A stretch of 15,563 nucleotides of DNA from Clostridia bacterium (lineage in GTDB: Bacteria > Bacillota > Clostridia > CAKSNL01 > HGM11501). The DNA lies in contig JAUNRD010000008.1 of the NCBI GenBank assembly GCA_030535815.1, positions 945 through 16,507 on the forward strand. The letters are read 5' to 3'. The position numbers and the translations under genes are program-made. Shown piece after piece: positions 8,194 to 15,372 of this stretch. Below the pieces are notes generated by a model. That model had not been told where the DNA came from. It ran no database searches and saw only the letters and a list, made by a program, of their open reading frames with translations. Within the stretch, counting starts at the first letter, position 1, and every line of letters begins with the position of its first letter.

Positions 8194-10056
8194 TTACAGA
8201 GAGCTGTTACTTAAATCCGAAGTATAGCTCTTTTTGTTTTCAATTGCTTCAGAAAGCAATTTTCTTGCCGTTTTGTTTTCCTTATATGTTTCGGCAATAC
8301 CTATTTTGTACTCGATTACAACTTCCTTGTGCTCGTCTCTTTCATCAAGCCGCAATCTGAATAGTCTCATAATATCCTCAACCGTGATATAATCAACCTC
8401 TTCCGTAAGCAAGACAAAGCTTCCGTTGCCGTTATAGATATACTCTGTCTTTAACTTGCCGAAGCCTTCCTTTATGAAGGTACGGAACATTCTTATAACA
8501 TCGTCGCCTGCATCCCTTCCATATACTCCGTTGATGGAAGAAAGGTTTGTTATATCAACCATACAGTAAACCACGCCGTCATCAAGAAGCTTCTTGTTTT
8601 TGGCTTTAAGGTATTTATCAAGATATGCTCTGTTATTGAATTCCGTAAGATGGTCTGTGTAGAAAATGTAATTTATAATATCGCCTGCTCTTCCCAGCAC
8701 AATTGCTCCGCCGGAGAAAAGAACCATAAGGAAGAAAAATGCAATTGCCGTGTAAAGGGTTACATTTACGCTTTCCCTTACGGATGCAGAGGACAATATG
8801 GAAATGTAGCTTGCACCAAGGAATTTATTGTATTCGTCGTTGGTTTTCATTGTTGTATCGTAAAGAACCGTAAGCTTTTCAAGAAGGTCATCAATTTCTT
8901 CTTCCACTTCCGCTCTTACCTTTGCATACTCTGCATCACAAAGTTCCATACAGGTAAGATGGGAGCTTTGGCAGGCATCTGCACAATTTCCGGTGCAGCT
9001 TGTGAATGTATCGAGAACATAGTTACAGTATGCCGTGTCAATGATGGCGTGCTCCTTGCTCTCATTTCTGTCTCTCCAGCTGTAAATAAGCTCGTCATAG
9101 GTTACGGTCTGGTCCCCTACATAGTCCTGAACATTACGCTCATGAAGGTTGTCCAGAATATATTCATAGCTTATGTTGGTATTTCCCGAATCCCTCATTT
9201 TCTTTACATAAGCATCAATAACTTCAACAATGTCCTCAACAAGACTTTTATCCTTTTCGTTTGAAATATTGTTGTTGTCTATTCTCGTTGTATAGTCCGA
9301 TATAAGAACCGACTTATTCTTGGTTATCTGATACTTATAAATCTTTGAGAAAATGGACGAAACCTTGACCTGCCTTAAATAATTGAAATCATCTGCCAGC
9401 TCGGCAAAGGAAACGCCTGTTTCGGTTGATCTGTAATAATTATTCTGGTCTATTCTCTGATACAAGGTGGTTTGTGTGTTTTCAATGCTTGTATCAATAA
9501 GCTCCATCATTTCAATAAAATCATAATCGTTTTTATTGAGGTTTTCTATGGTGTTGTTTGCCGGGGCAACATTTACATATTTCTGGCTGAACTGTTCGAA
9601 ATAAACATCAAGTATTTCATCAAGCACCGTTCTTGCAAAATCCGGACCTTCTCCGCTTGTTGCGGCAAAGGAAACGATGAAAGTGCTGGGCTCATATATG
9701 TATTCTTCACCCTCTTCAAGCTTGGCTTCTTTCTGGGCAACCTTATCCTTATCTTCAATGGCGGTTATGTCAATTCTTGAGATAAGGCTGTCAACGGAAT
9801 AAATCCCCGTAAGCCCCATCTTGTCAACCACCTTTGACATTACCGCAGAGGATTTTATTTCATTTACATCCAGCTTGTCGCCCGTGGGAGCAAGCCCCTG
9901 CTCAGCCGCAGCATCGTTATAATGAATAACCTCGGATGCTATATACGTATTGGATCTTTTGAGCTTGAAATGAACGGCATATGTCAAAAGAAGGCAGAAA
10001 GCAACGATTATCGGAAGAAGCTTTTTTAAGTATCTTAAAATCTGAAAATTTTTCAT
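8194..10056 (-). CDS. Wzz-like polysaccharide co-polymerase fused to a degenerate GGDEF domain
   Basis: A 620-residue protein from the ATG at 10056. The order is a short basic cytoplasmic tail, membrane helix 1 (about 11-29), a large extracytoplasmic domain, membrane helix 2 (about 432-454), then a cytoplasmic GGDEF-type domain (about 465-610). The region after helix 1 (SNTYIASEVI, then KLDVNEIKSSAVMSKVVDKM) resembles Wzz/CpsC chain-length proteins. The GGDEF fold is recognisable from DHLTEFNNRAYL, VDITNLSSINGVYGRDAGDD and KIGIAETYKENKTARKLLSEA. The active-site signature reads GNGSF (543-547), so diguanylate cyclase activity is not expected. The aspartate of VDIT and the substrate-contact N509 and D518 positions remain, so nucleotide binding is possible. 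Six cysteines (344-373) cluster in the outer domain. It probably controls polymerisation in response to a cytoplasmic signal; that role is inferred. Confidence 0.82.
   Translation of the reverse strand: MKNFQILRYLKKLLPIIVAFCLLLTYAVHFKLKRSNTYIASEVIHYNDAAAEQGLAPTGDKLDVNEIKSSAVMSKVVDKMGLTGIYSVDSLISRIDITAIEDKDKVAQKEAKLEEGEEYIYEPSTFIVSFAATSGEGPDFARTVLDEILDVYFEQFSQKYVNVAPANNTIENLNKNDYDFIEMMELIDTSIENTQTTLYQRIDQNNYYRSTETGVSFAELADDFNYLRQVKVSSIFSKIYKYQITKNKSVLISDYTTRIDNNNISNEKDKSLVEDIVEVIDAYVKKMRDSGNTNISYEYILDNLHERNVQDYVGDQTVTYDELIYSWRDRNESKEHAIIDTAYCNYVLDTFTSCTGNCADACQSSHLTCMELCDAEYAKVRAEVEEEIDDLLEKLTVLYDTTMKTNDEYNKFLGASYISILSSASVRESVNVTLYTAIAFFFLMVLFSGGAIVLGRAGDIINYIFYTDHLTEFNNRAYLDKYLKAKNKKLLDDGVVYCMVDITNLSSINGVYGRDAGDDVIRMFRTFIKEGFGKLKTEYIYNGNGSFVLLTEEVDYITVEDIMRLFRLRLDERDEHKEVVIEYKIGIAETYKENKTARKLLSEAIENKKSYTSDLSNSSL
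8227..8664 (-). other. Degenerate GGDEF domain at the C-terminus of the co-polymerase
   Basis: This is the cytoplasmic domain after the second membrane helix. It starts DHLTEFNNR, matching the D-x-LT-x3-NR opening of GGDEF domains, and keeps the D-x3-LSSING-YG-DAGD block. The catalytic loop (8416-8430) is GNGSF in place of GGDEF, and no RxxD inhibitory site is seen just before it. Confidence 0.8.
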
Positions 10057-10062
10057 TGCCAT

Positions 10063-10070
10063 CCTCCTTT
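10063..10070 (-). promoter_or_regulatory. Ribosome binding site that fixes the start of the co-polymerase-GGDEF gene
   Basis: The minus strand reads AAAGGAGG and directly abuts an ATG at 10062, while a second in-frame ATG at 10056 lies 6 bases away. Normal spacing favours 10056. The motif overlaps the stop of the preceding gene, which suggests coupled translation. Confidence 0.75.
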
Positions 10071-11424
10071 ATGCCTTTTTGGGAAATTTCTTTGAAATGT
10101 GGTAAAGAATCAGCGATAAATATGCAAAAGCGGCGAAAACCACCAGCGTTTTAAGCTCACTCATCAAAGAAATTCCGTAAATGCTTACCGCTATACACTG
10201 ATTCATTTTATGGCGTGAATACTCTCTGCCTGCATTTATTGCTTCCTTTTCAAAGCCTTTGATGCTTTCATAAATCGTCTCTATAAGAGAATCTGCCGCA
10301 GAAGAAAGAGAAACTGTGCCTTCGTTTGAAGCAATTTTATCCATTATAAGATTATTATCCATGATTTCCTTTTCGTTGGATGCCACATAATTGCTGAAAT
10401 CAGTCGCCATTACGGAAAGCTCGTCAACGCCAACCTTTGTTCTTCCCATATAGTATTTGCCCGCCTTATCCCAGGTGGGGACCAGAACAACCCTTGTCAT
10501 TTCCTCGCTGTACATGGCAATTGCCTGATTGCACAAATCATAGGATGCCTGATTTTTCTGACGGTCAAAATCCACATTTTTATTCTGATAGGAAAGTCTG
10601 TCAACATACCCGTCTTTATCCCTGACTATTCCGTTCTGAAGAATGAGGGATCTTAAATTCTGATTTATCTGGGTTTCCTTGAACTGATAAACCTTGCCTG
10701 CAATGGAATTGAAGGTGCTTCCGTTTTCCGTTACAAAGCTGTTATTTTTTCCTGCCATTCCGTAAAGATAATTGAGTATTGCCTGGGTTTCCTTATCTAA
10801 ATAAAGAACTATATCCATATATTCCATTTCGGAAAAATCCGGCTTTTCCGGGTCCAGACTGAAGTTGTCAGTGTATTTTTCAATGTAATATTCCTTGTAA
10901 GCTGCAGTTATCAGCTTTATTACATTTTCAGAATCCAGATGGTCCGTATCCTTGGAGGCGTGATACTCCACCGCAAACTCAGTGGAAATGTGATACTGGG
11001 ATTCATCGCCTACGCCGCCCTGCACACAAGGATAAACAAGAAGACAGTTTTTAAGCTGTTTTACCGTAACGTTTTCAAGAGCGCCTTTTTCAATGGCTCT
11101 TTCAACCACCTCGTCACTGATGATTTCCGCCATATTGTATCTTGTTCCGTTGGAGTTAAGGGCCTGGGATGCCTCGGAATAATTTAAGGAAACTATTGCG
11201 TGGACGGATTTTTTCATTTCGTAATGATTAAAAATTCCATATACCAATGTAGTGACAAAACATATAAGTATTACCCACGCATTAAAATATTCTGCGGTTT
11301 TGATAATCTGGGTACGTTCCGTTTTATTGATATTCTTCCAGCGGAGAACTATAATCGCTGCGGATACTACAAACAGCAATCCTACCACCAGAAATATCAG
11401 TTTTTGAAGTAAATCAGTAATCAT
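10069..11424 (-). CDS. Three-helix membrane protein, candidate second Wzz-like co-polymerase
   Basis: A 451-residue protein I do not recognise firmly. It has two membrane helices near the N-terminus (about 9-27 and 47-66), a large extracytoplasmic domain (about 67-424) and a last helix (about 425-443) with a short basic tail (KKFPKKA). The segment just after helix 2 (VSLNYSEASQALNSNGT, then EIISDEVVERAIEKG) resembles the start of Wzz/CpsC domains, and the outer domain ends close to the last helix as in polysaccharide co-polymerases. The extra first helix is unusual for that family. It is immediately followed by the co-polymerase-GGDEF gene, whose ribosome site overlaps this stop. The two may form one hetero-oligomeric complex with the polymerase. 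GAGG about 5 bases upstream supports the ATG at 11424. Confidence 0.7.
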   Translation of the reverse strand: MITDLLQKLIFLVVGLLFVVSAAIIVLRWKNINKTERTQIIKTAEYFNAWVILICFVTTLVYGIFNHYEMKKSVHAIVSLNYSEASQALNSNGTRYNMAEIISDEVVERAIEKGALENVTVKQLKNCLLVYPCVQGGVGDESQYHISTEFAVEYHASKDTDHLDSENVIKLITAAYKEYYIEKYTDNFSLDPEKPDFSEMEYMDIVLYLDKETQAILNYLYGMAGKNNSFVTENGSTFNSIAGKVYQFKETQINQNLRSLILQNGIVRDKDGYVDRLSYQNKNVDFDRQKNQASYDLCNQAIAMYSEEMTRVVLVPTWDKAGKYYMGRTKVGVDELSVMATDFSNYVASNEKEIMDNNLIMDKIASNEGTVSLSSAADSLIETIYESIKGFEKEAINAGREYSRHKMNQCIAVSIYGISLMSELKTLVVFAAFAYLSLILYHISKKFPKKA

Positions 11425-11443
11425 TTTATCCTCACCCCCCGGA

Positions 11444-12673
11444 TCAGAATTTGTTGATATCTATGATAACCAGCTCAGGCTGATTGTTTATGCGGAAAAT
11501 GCTTGAATTTTCAAGCCCCGAGCTTACGATTAACGGCTTTCCTGCCGCATCGTATCTTCCGTATACAAAGGAGCCTCCCCGTTCAGGAAGCAATCCGCCT
11601 TCCTTTGTGAAAAGAGGGCCAAGCACCGGAATTCGCATTACACCGCCGTGGGTATGCCCCGCCAGCATAAGGTCGCCCCAGAAATCCGGAGCAAACTCCT
11701 CAAAAATGAAGGGCTCATGCACCGCTGTGATTTTAAGGTTATCCGTGTCTTCATAAGCATAATCCATAAACGCCTTTTCGGAATATGACCAGAAGGATGA
11801 GGGATTTGAATTCAGCACTCCATATACATCTATGGTCATGGTTTTAACCTTTATGGTGTCCTTTTCGTTTTTAAGAACCTTGATTCCCGTCGCTTCAAGC
11901 TGCTCTTCAAAAGTATCCTCAAGGCTTAAAAGCGCCGTTTCATCGCGGTTATCCTTACTAAATCCGAACTTTTCATCAAGCTCTTTTTCGTTAAGCGGAA
12001 AGTCATATATGCCTTCCACCTCATTGTTGCCGTATACATAATATGAAGGTGCAATCCCGGAAAGCGCTTCTCCAAGGTAAAGGGCATATTCAAGGTCCCC
12101 CGTTACGGAATCCACCATATCCCCTGTGCAGATTATGATATCGGGATCAAGTGCTTTTATACGCTCAAGAAGCTTTTTGTTGTTTTTTCCGTAAGAAGCA
12201 CCGTGAGCATCAGAAAGCTGAATCACGCGCACCGGGCTGTCAACCTTTATGCTGCTGGTGCTGTAAAAGGTCTCTCTGAAGCTGCGGTTTCCTATATAGC
12301 TGCACAAAACAACGATTACCGCCGTTGCGATGCACACAAAAACCATGCCGACAGCGAAAAATTTAAACGCTTTTATATTCTTTTTCACATTGGGGCTTAA
12401 AGAATTATAGCTGCTTTTTTTAGCTATTCTGATTTTCACGCCCGCACCCATTACCGAATAAACGCTGAAGGCAAGCATTTCCTTACACTCTTTTTTGAAA
12501 ACCTTAATGTCTTCTTCTCCGCTGTAGTAAACCGTCACCTTTTTTTCATCCGTAACTTCAGCTTCAAAGGAATCTGCCCATTTTTCATAAAGCTCCGCCG
12601 ATACCAGTTCCTTAAAAAGCTCTTTAATTTTATCCGGGTAATTATCTGTTTCAATATTTTTCATATTATCCAT
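11444..12673 (-). CDS. Membrane-anchored calcineurin-like phosphoesterase with a DnaA-domain-I-like N-terminus
   Basis: 409 residues from the ATG at 12673. Residues about 14-86 form a small alpha/beta domain resembling DnaA domain I (a YEKW turn, then alternating strands and KECKEMLAFSVYSVMGAGVKIRI). A lysine-rich stretch leads to one membrane helix (about 104-125). The remainder is a YaeI/YkuE-like metallophosphoesterase: LSDAHG (D155, H157), GDMVD at about 184-188, GNNE at 215-218, H319 in VHEP, and GHTHGG (H340, H342). The usual GNHD/E histidine is replaced by Asn. The basic residues before the helix put the enzyme domain outside the membrane. The substrate is unknown; a lipid-linked or polymer phosphodiester is a guess from context. 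An earlier frame start at 12730 would overlap the previous gene by 38 bases and lacks a properly spaced ribosome site. Confidence 0.85.
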   Translation of the reverse strand: MDNMKNIETDNYPDKIKELFKELVSAELYEKWADSFEAEVTDEKKVTVYYSGEEDIKVFKKECKEMLAFSVYSVMGAGVKIRIAKKSSYNSLSPNVKKNIKAFKFFAVGMVFVCIATAVIVVLCSYIGNRSFRETFYSTSSIKVDSPVRVIQLSDAHGASYGKNNKKLLERIKALDPDIIICTGDMVDSVTGDLEYALYLGEALSGIAPSYYVYGNNEVEGIYDFPLNEKELDEKFGFSKDNRDETALLSLEDTFEEQLEATGIKVLKNEKDTIKVKTMTIDVYGVLNSNPSSFWSYSEKAFMDYAYEDTDNLKITAVHEPFIFEEFAPDFWGDLMLAGHTHGGVMRIPVLGPLFTKEGGLLPERGGSFVYGRYDAAGKPLIVSSGLENSSIFRINNQPELVIIDINKF

Positions 12674-12683
12674 ATCAAACAAA

Positions 12684-12688
12684 CCTTC
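12684..12688 (-). promoter_or_regulatory. Ribosome binding site that favours the ATG at 12673
   Basis: The minus strand reads GAAGG 10 bases before the ATG at 12673. It lies in the short gap after the GT4 stop, which supports the shorter phosphoesterase over the overlapping start at 12730. Confidence 0.5.
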
Positions 12689-12692
12689 ACTT

Positions 12693-13811
12693 TTATTTTT
12701 GATAAAGCCTGCAGGTTTCCTTTGCAACATCCTGCCAGCTGTATTTGCTTAAAATAAACTCATCCGCACCCTCACGGACTTTTTCCACCAGACTTTTATC
12801 CTCGCACAGCACCTTGAGTTTGTCGGCAAGGTCACTTACATCGCCTTTTCTGAAATAAATCGCTTTATCTCCGGCAACCGCTGTGTTTTCCGGAATGTCA
12901 GAACACAAAAGTGCATTTCTGTACGCAAGGGACTCAAGAAGGCTTAAAGACATTCCTTCAAGGTCCGAGGGCAACACATTGAGATAGGCATTTGAATATA
13001 TTTCCTTTAATACATCCCCCGATATGAAGCCGGTAAAAATAATATCGGGATTGCCCTTTGCTTTTTCCTTAAGCATTTTCACATAATCGTCTGTATCGCT
13101 GGTATCGCCTGCAATGACCAGCTTTTTATCGGTTTTTATGCTGTTATACGCATCAATAAGATAATGAACACCTTTTTCTGCCGTAAGTCTTGAAACCAGA
13201 GAAATGTATCCGTCCTTTTCAAGTCCGTACATTTCCTTTATAAGCTCCGCCTCTTTTTTCTCCGGGCGGCTTATTCCGTTATGTATTATTGTGGTCTCGC
13301 GGCCATAGGTTTCTTTGAAATACTCCTGTGCCGCCTTGCTTAATACGATAACTTCATCGGCGTGCTTTGCTAAAATCTTCTCTCCGAATTTTATATATCG
13401 GGATGCAAAGCCTTTGCCCCATTTTTCCCTCTGCCAGTCAAGCCCGTGAACCGTAGCAACACATTTTTTGCCGAAAAGCTTGGGAATCCACAGTGCCGCG
13501 CAGGGACCTTCCGCATGAAAGTGAATAACATCGTATTTCCCGAAGGACGCTGCGATTGCCGCAGTAAAGGATGCTATCATTGCCGCAAAGCCGCGGAAAT
13601 TTATAGTCCACGCCTTTTTAATTTTAACGCCCTTATACATCTTGTCTTTTACGGTTCCCACATACTCGTTTTCAACCTTGTCGGAGGAACGGTTGTAGCA
13701 GGTTACTTCAACACCCATTTCAACCAGTATCGGACATAAGGTGGTCAAAACATTTTCTATTCCGCCACGCCTTGACGGGACAACCTTGTGCCCTATCATA
13801 GCAACTTTCAT
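12693..13811 (-). CDS. Family 4 glycosyltransferase
   Basis: A 372-residue GT-B enzyme. The N-terminus MKVAMIGHKVVPSRRGGIE carries the acceptor-side glycine pair (16-17). DVIHFHAEG near 94 and ATVHGLDWQREKWGK near 119 match a GT4 subgroup common in capsule and exopolysaccharide clusters, often annotated as rhamnosyl- or similar transferases. LVSRLTAEKG near 205 opens the donor domain, and E285/E293 in LEGMSLSLLESLAY form the E-x7-E motif. It is the first glycosyltransferase after the priming enzyme, so it may add the second sugar of the repeat. The frame also opens at a GTG at 13820, but GGAG at 13820-13823 is correctly spaced only for the ATG at 13811. There is no membrane helix. The specificity is unknown. 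Confidence 0.92.
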   Translation of the reverse strand: MKVAMIGHKVVPSRRGGIENVLTTLCPILVEMGVEVTCYNRSSDKVENEYVGTVKDKMYKGVKIKKAWTINFRGFAAMIASFTAAIAASFGKYDVIHFHAEGPCAALWIPKLFGKKCVATVHGLDWQREKWGKGFASRYIKFGEKILAKHADEVIVLSKAAQEYFKETYGRETTIIHNGISRPEKKEAELIKEMYGLEKDGYISLVSRLTAEKGVHYLIDAYNSIKTDKKLVIAGDTSDTDDYVKMLKEKAKGNPDIIFTGFISGDVLKEIYSNAYLNVLPSDLEGMSLSLLESLAYRNALLCSDIPENTAVAGDKAIYFRKGDVSDLADKLKVLCEDKSLVEKVREGADEFILSKYSWQDVAKETCRLYQK

Positions 13812-13819
13812 ATTATTCA

Positions 13820-13823
13820 CTCC
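13820..13823 (-). promoter_or_regulatory. Ribosome binding site that favours the ATG at 13811
   Basis: The minus strand reads GGAG (extended GGAGTG) 8 bases before the ATG at 13811. The alternative GTG at 13820 overlaps it. Confidence 0.6.
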
Positions 13824-13831
13824 AAATCAGA

Positions 13832-14512
13832 TTATCTGCCGGTTCCCGTAAGCATAACCACGGGGGTTTTAAGCATAATTTTTATGTCGTTAAAGTAAGT
13901 TCTTGTCTGTATGTATTCGATATCCATTTCAACCCACTGTTCAAAGGGAATGTCATTTCTGTTTTTGGAAATCTGCCATGTGCAGGTGATTCCCGGTGTA
14001 ACAAGAAGTCTAAGCCTCTGATAATCGGTATAATACATAACCTCTCTGGGCAGCGGAGGTCTGGGGCCGACAAGGGTCATATCCCCTTTGAATACATTGA
14101 AAAACTGCATAAGCTCGTCAAGAGAAAGCTTTCTTAAATACTTGCCCACCCTTGTTATACGGGGGTCGTCCTTTATCTTGAATACGGGACCGTCCATTTC
14201 ATTAAGCTTTGCAAGCTCGTCTATCATCTTATCGGCGTTGGCTCTCATGGTTCTGAACTTATACATATAAAATTCTTTACCGTGCCGTCCCACTCTTATC
14301 TGCTTGTAGAATGGTCCCGCAGAAGGATCATCAATTACAATAACAAATGCAATTATAATCATCAACGGGAGAAAAAACAGCAAAATCAACGAAGCAAAAA
14401 AGATGTCGAAAAGTCTCTTCCCTCTCCAGAAGGTCGCATATGATTTTTCGATAATCGCTTCCAGTTTTTCCCTTGTTTTTTCGTCTACCTTGTCCTGATC
14501 GATATAAGGCAT
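13832..14512 (-). CDS. Phosphoglycosyl transferase that primes the lipid-linked repeat unit
   Basis: A 226-residue monotopic enzyme of the bacterial sugar transferase family (PglC/WbaP catalytic core). It transfers a sugar-1-phosphate from a nucleotide sugar to undecaprenyl phosphate, the first step of the pathway. A cytoplasmic N-terminal 30 residues precede KRLFDIFFASLIL and a hydrophobic re-entrant helix (about 35-60) broken by Pro49. Then come KFRTM at 85-89, DPRITRVGKYLRKLSLDEL at 116-134 with the catalytic Asp-Glu pair D132-E133, and VGPRPPLPRE at 148-157. The length suits the short form without the WbaP membrane region. Its ATG overlaps the TAA of the deacetylase gene by one base (TAATG), with AAAGAGG upstream. 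The sugar is unknown. Confidence 0.95.
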   Translation of the reverse strand: MPYIDQDKVDEKTREKLEAIIEKSYATFWRGKRLFDIFFASLILLFFLPLMIIIAFVIVIDDPSAGPFYKQIRVGRHGKEFYMYKFRTMRANADKMIDELAKLNEMDGPVFKIKDDPRITRVGKYLRKLSLDELMQFFNVFKGDMTLVGPRPPLPREVMYYTDYQRLRLLVTPGITCTWQISKNRNDIPFEQWVEMDIEYIQTRTYFNDIKIMLKTPVVMLTGTGR

Positions 14513-15372
14513 TACCGAACACCTCTTTCTGATAATTTAATTACGGAATCAAACTCTGTCTTTCTTCCTTCAGATAAATAAAAATTTTTGAAAACTATGT
14601 TTTTCTTTTCAGGAACGCCTTCCGTAAGATATCCCGGATGGAACAAAACCTCCGTATCCGTTCCCTTTTTTTCCGCCAGCTTTTTATATGCGGGAAGGAT
14701 TTTCATTACTCTTTTTTCATCCATTTTCCCCGAAAAAAGTATCCCGAAAAAGCAGGCTGTTGGAATATCCCTCTTTTTCGCTTTCTTTTTATTGACAGCG
14801 CCGAGAAGCTTTAAGAGCCACTGTTTTACCATGTTTACAGGGCTGTATGTAAAATAGAGGGATGGAGCTTTTAAAAAGGGACTTAAAGGCTCTGACGGAA
14901 TCCTTATATACCGCAGCTTTAACCCCTCTTCGTCAAGAACCCGTATAAGCGCATCGAACAGCAGGGGGATCATATGCGTATGCTGATGACTGTCAATGCC
15001 GAAGGTTGCGTTTTCGGGCAATATACTCATCCAGTATGAAACCTGTGCCTTTATTTCCTTATAAACCGCTTCCTGCAGCTTTTTTCCTCTGAACAACGAT
15101 AGAGCAAAAAGTCCACCGAAGGTATGTCTGAAGTTTCCTTCTTCATCTGTAATGAGCTTTATTTCATCCTTCGATGCCATACACTTCCCTTCCACCAGAT
15201 TAAGGTGCAGAGAAAGAAGAAGGTCTTTATTTTCCGATAGTTTACTCAAATCAACCTTGTCAAAATTGGGAAATACGCTTACTTTATTCAATACGCCTTT
15301 TTCCACACACTGCCTGATATGCTCCGATGCAGTTTCGCACAAGCCGTAATCGTCGGCACAAAAATATATCAC
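14512..15372 (-). CDS. YdjC/ChbG-family carbohydrate deacetylase
   Basis: A 286-residue protein of the YdjC (ChbG/HpnK) family, metal-dependent enzymes that remove N-acetyl groups from sugars. The N-terminus reads (M)IYFCADDYGLCE with the family Asp pair (7-8). SLHLNLVEG gives H56, IDSHQHTHM gives H129, H131 and H133, and FHPGYL gives H245, covering the expected metal and catalytic positions. There is no signal peptide, so it should act in the cytoplasm on a nucleotide- or lipid-linked amino sugar; that substrate is inferred. The start is a GTG immediately after the upstream TAA, with AGAGGG about 10 bases before it; the ADDYG motif near the terminus excludes later starts. A basic loop (KKKAKKRD, about 195-202) may aid membrane contact. 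Confidence 0.9.
   Translation of the reverse strand: MIYFCADDYGLCETASEHIRQCVEKGVLNKVSVFPNFDKVDLSKLSENKDLLLSLHLNLVEGKCMASKDEIKLITDEEGNFRHTFGGLFALSLFRGKKLQEAVYKEIKAQVSYWMSILPENATFGIDSHQHTHMIPLLFDALIRVLDEEGLKLRYIRIPSEPLSPFLKAPSLYFTYSPVNMVKQWLLKLLGAVNKKKAKKRDIPTACFFGILFSGKMDEKRVMKILPAYKKLAEKKGTDTEVLFHPGYLTEGVPEKKNIVFKNFYLSEGRKTEFDSVIKLSERGVR

Noticed and set aside
8227..8664. Active diguanylate cyclase
   Set aside because: The fold is present but the catalytic loop reads GNGSF, lacking the acidic residue needed for metal and GTP catalysis, so I call it degenerate.
8650..9264. 204-codon open frame on the plus strand
   Set aside because: It lies wholly opposite the co-polymerase-GGDEF gene, whose motifs and ribosome site are clear. 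Its translation is a Cys/Val-rich low-complexity product with no recognisable domain.
11444..12673. CpsB/Wzb-type phosphotyrosine phosphatase for capsule control
   Set aside because: The motifs (DAH, GDMVD, GHTHGG) are of the calcineurin-like metallophosphoesterase family. They are not PHP-domain or CX5R phosphatase motifs.
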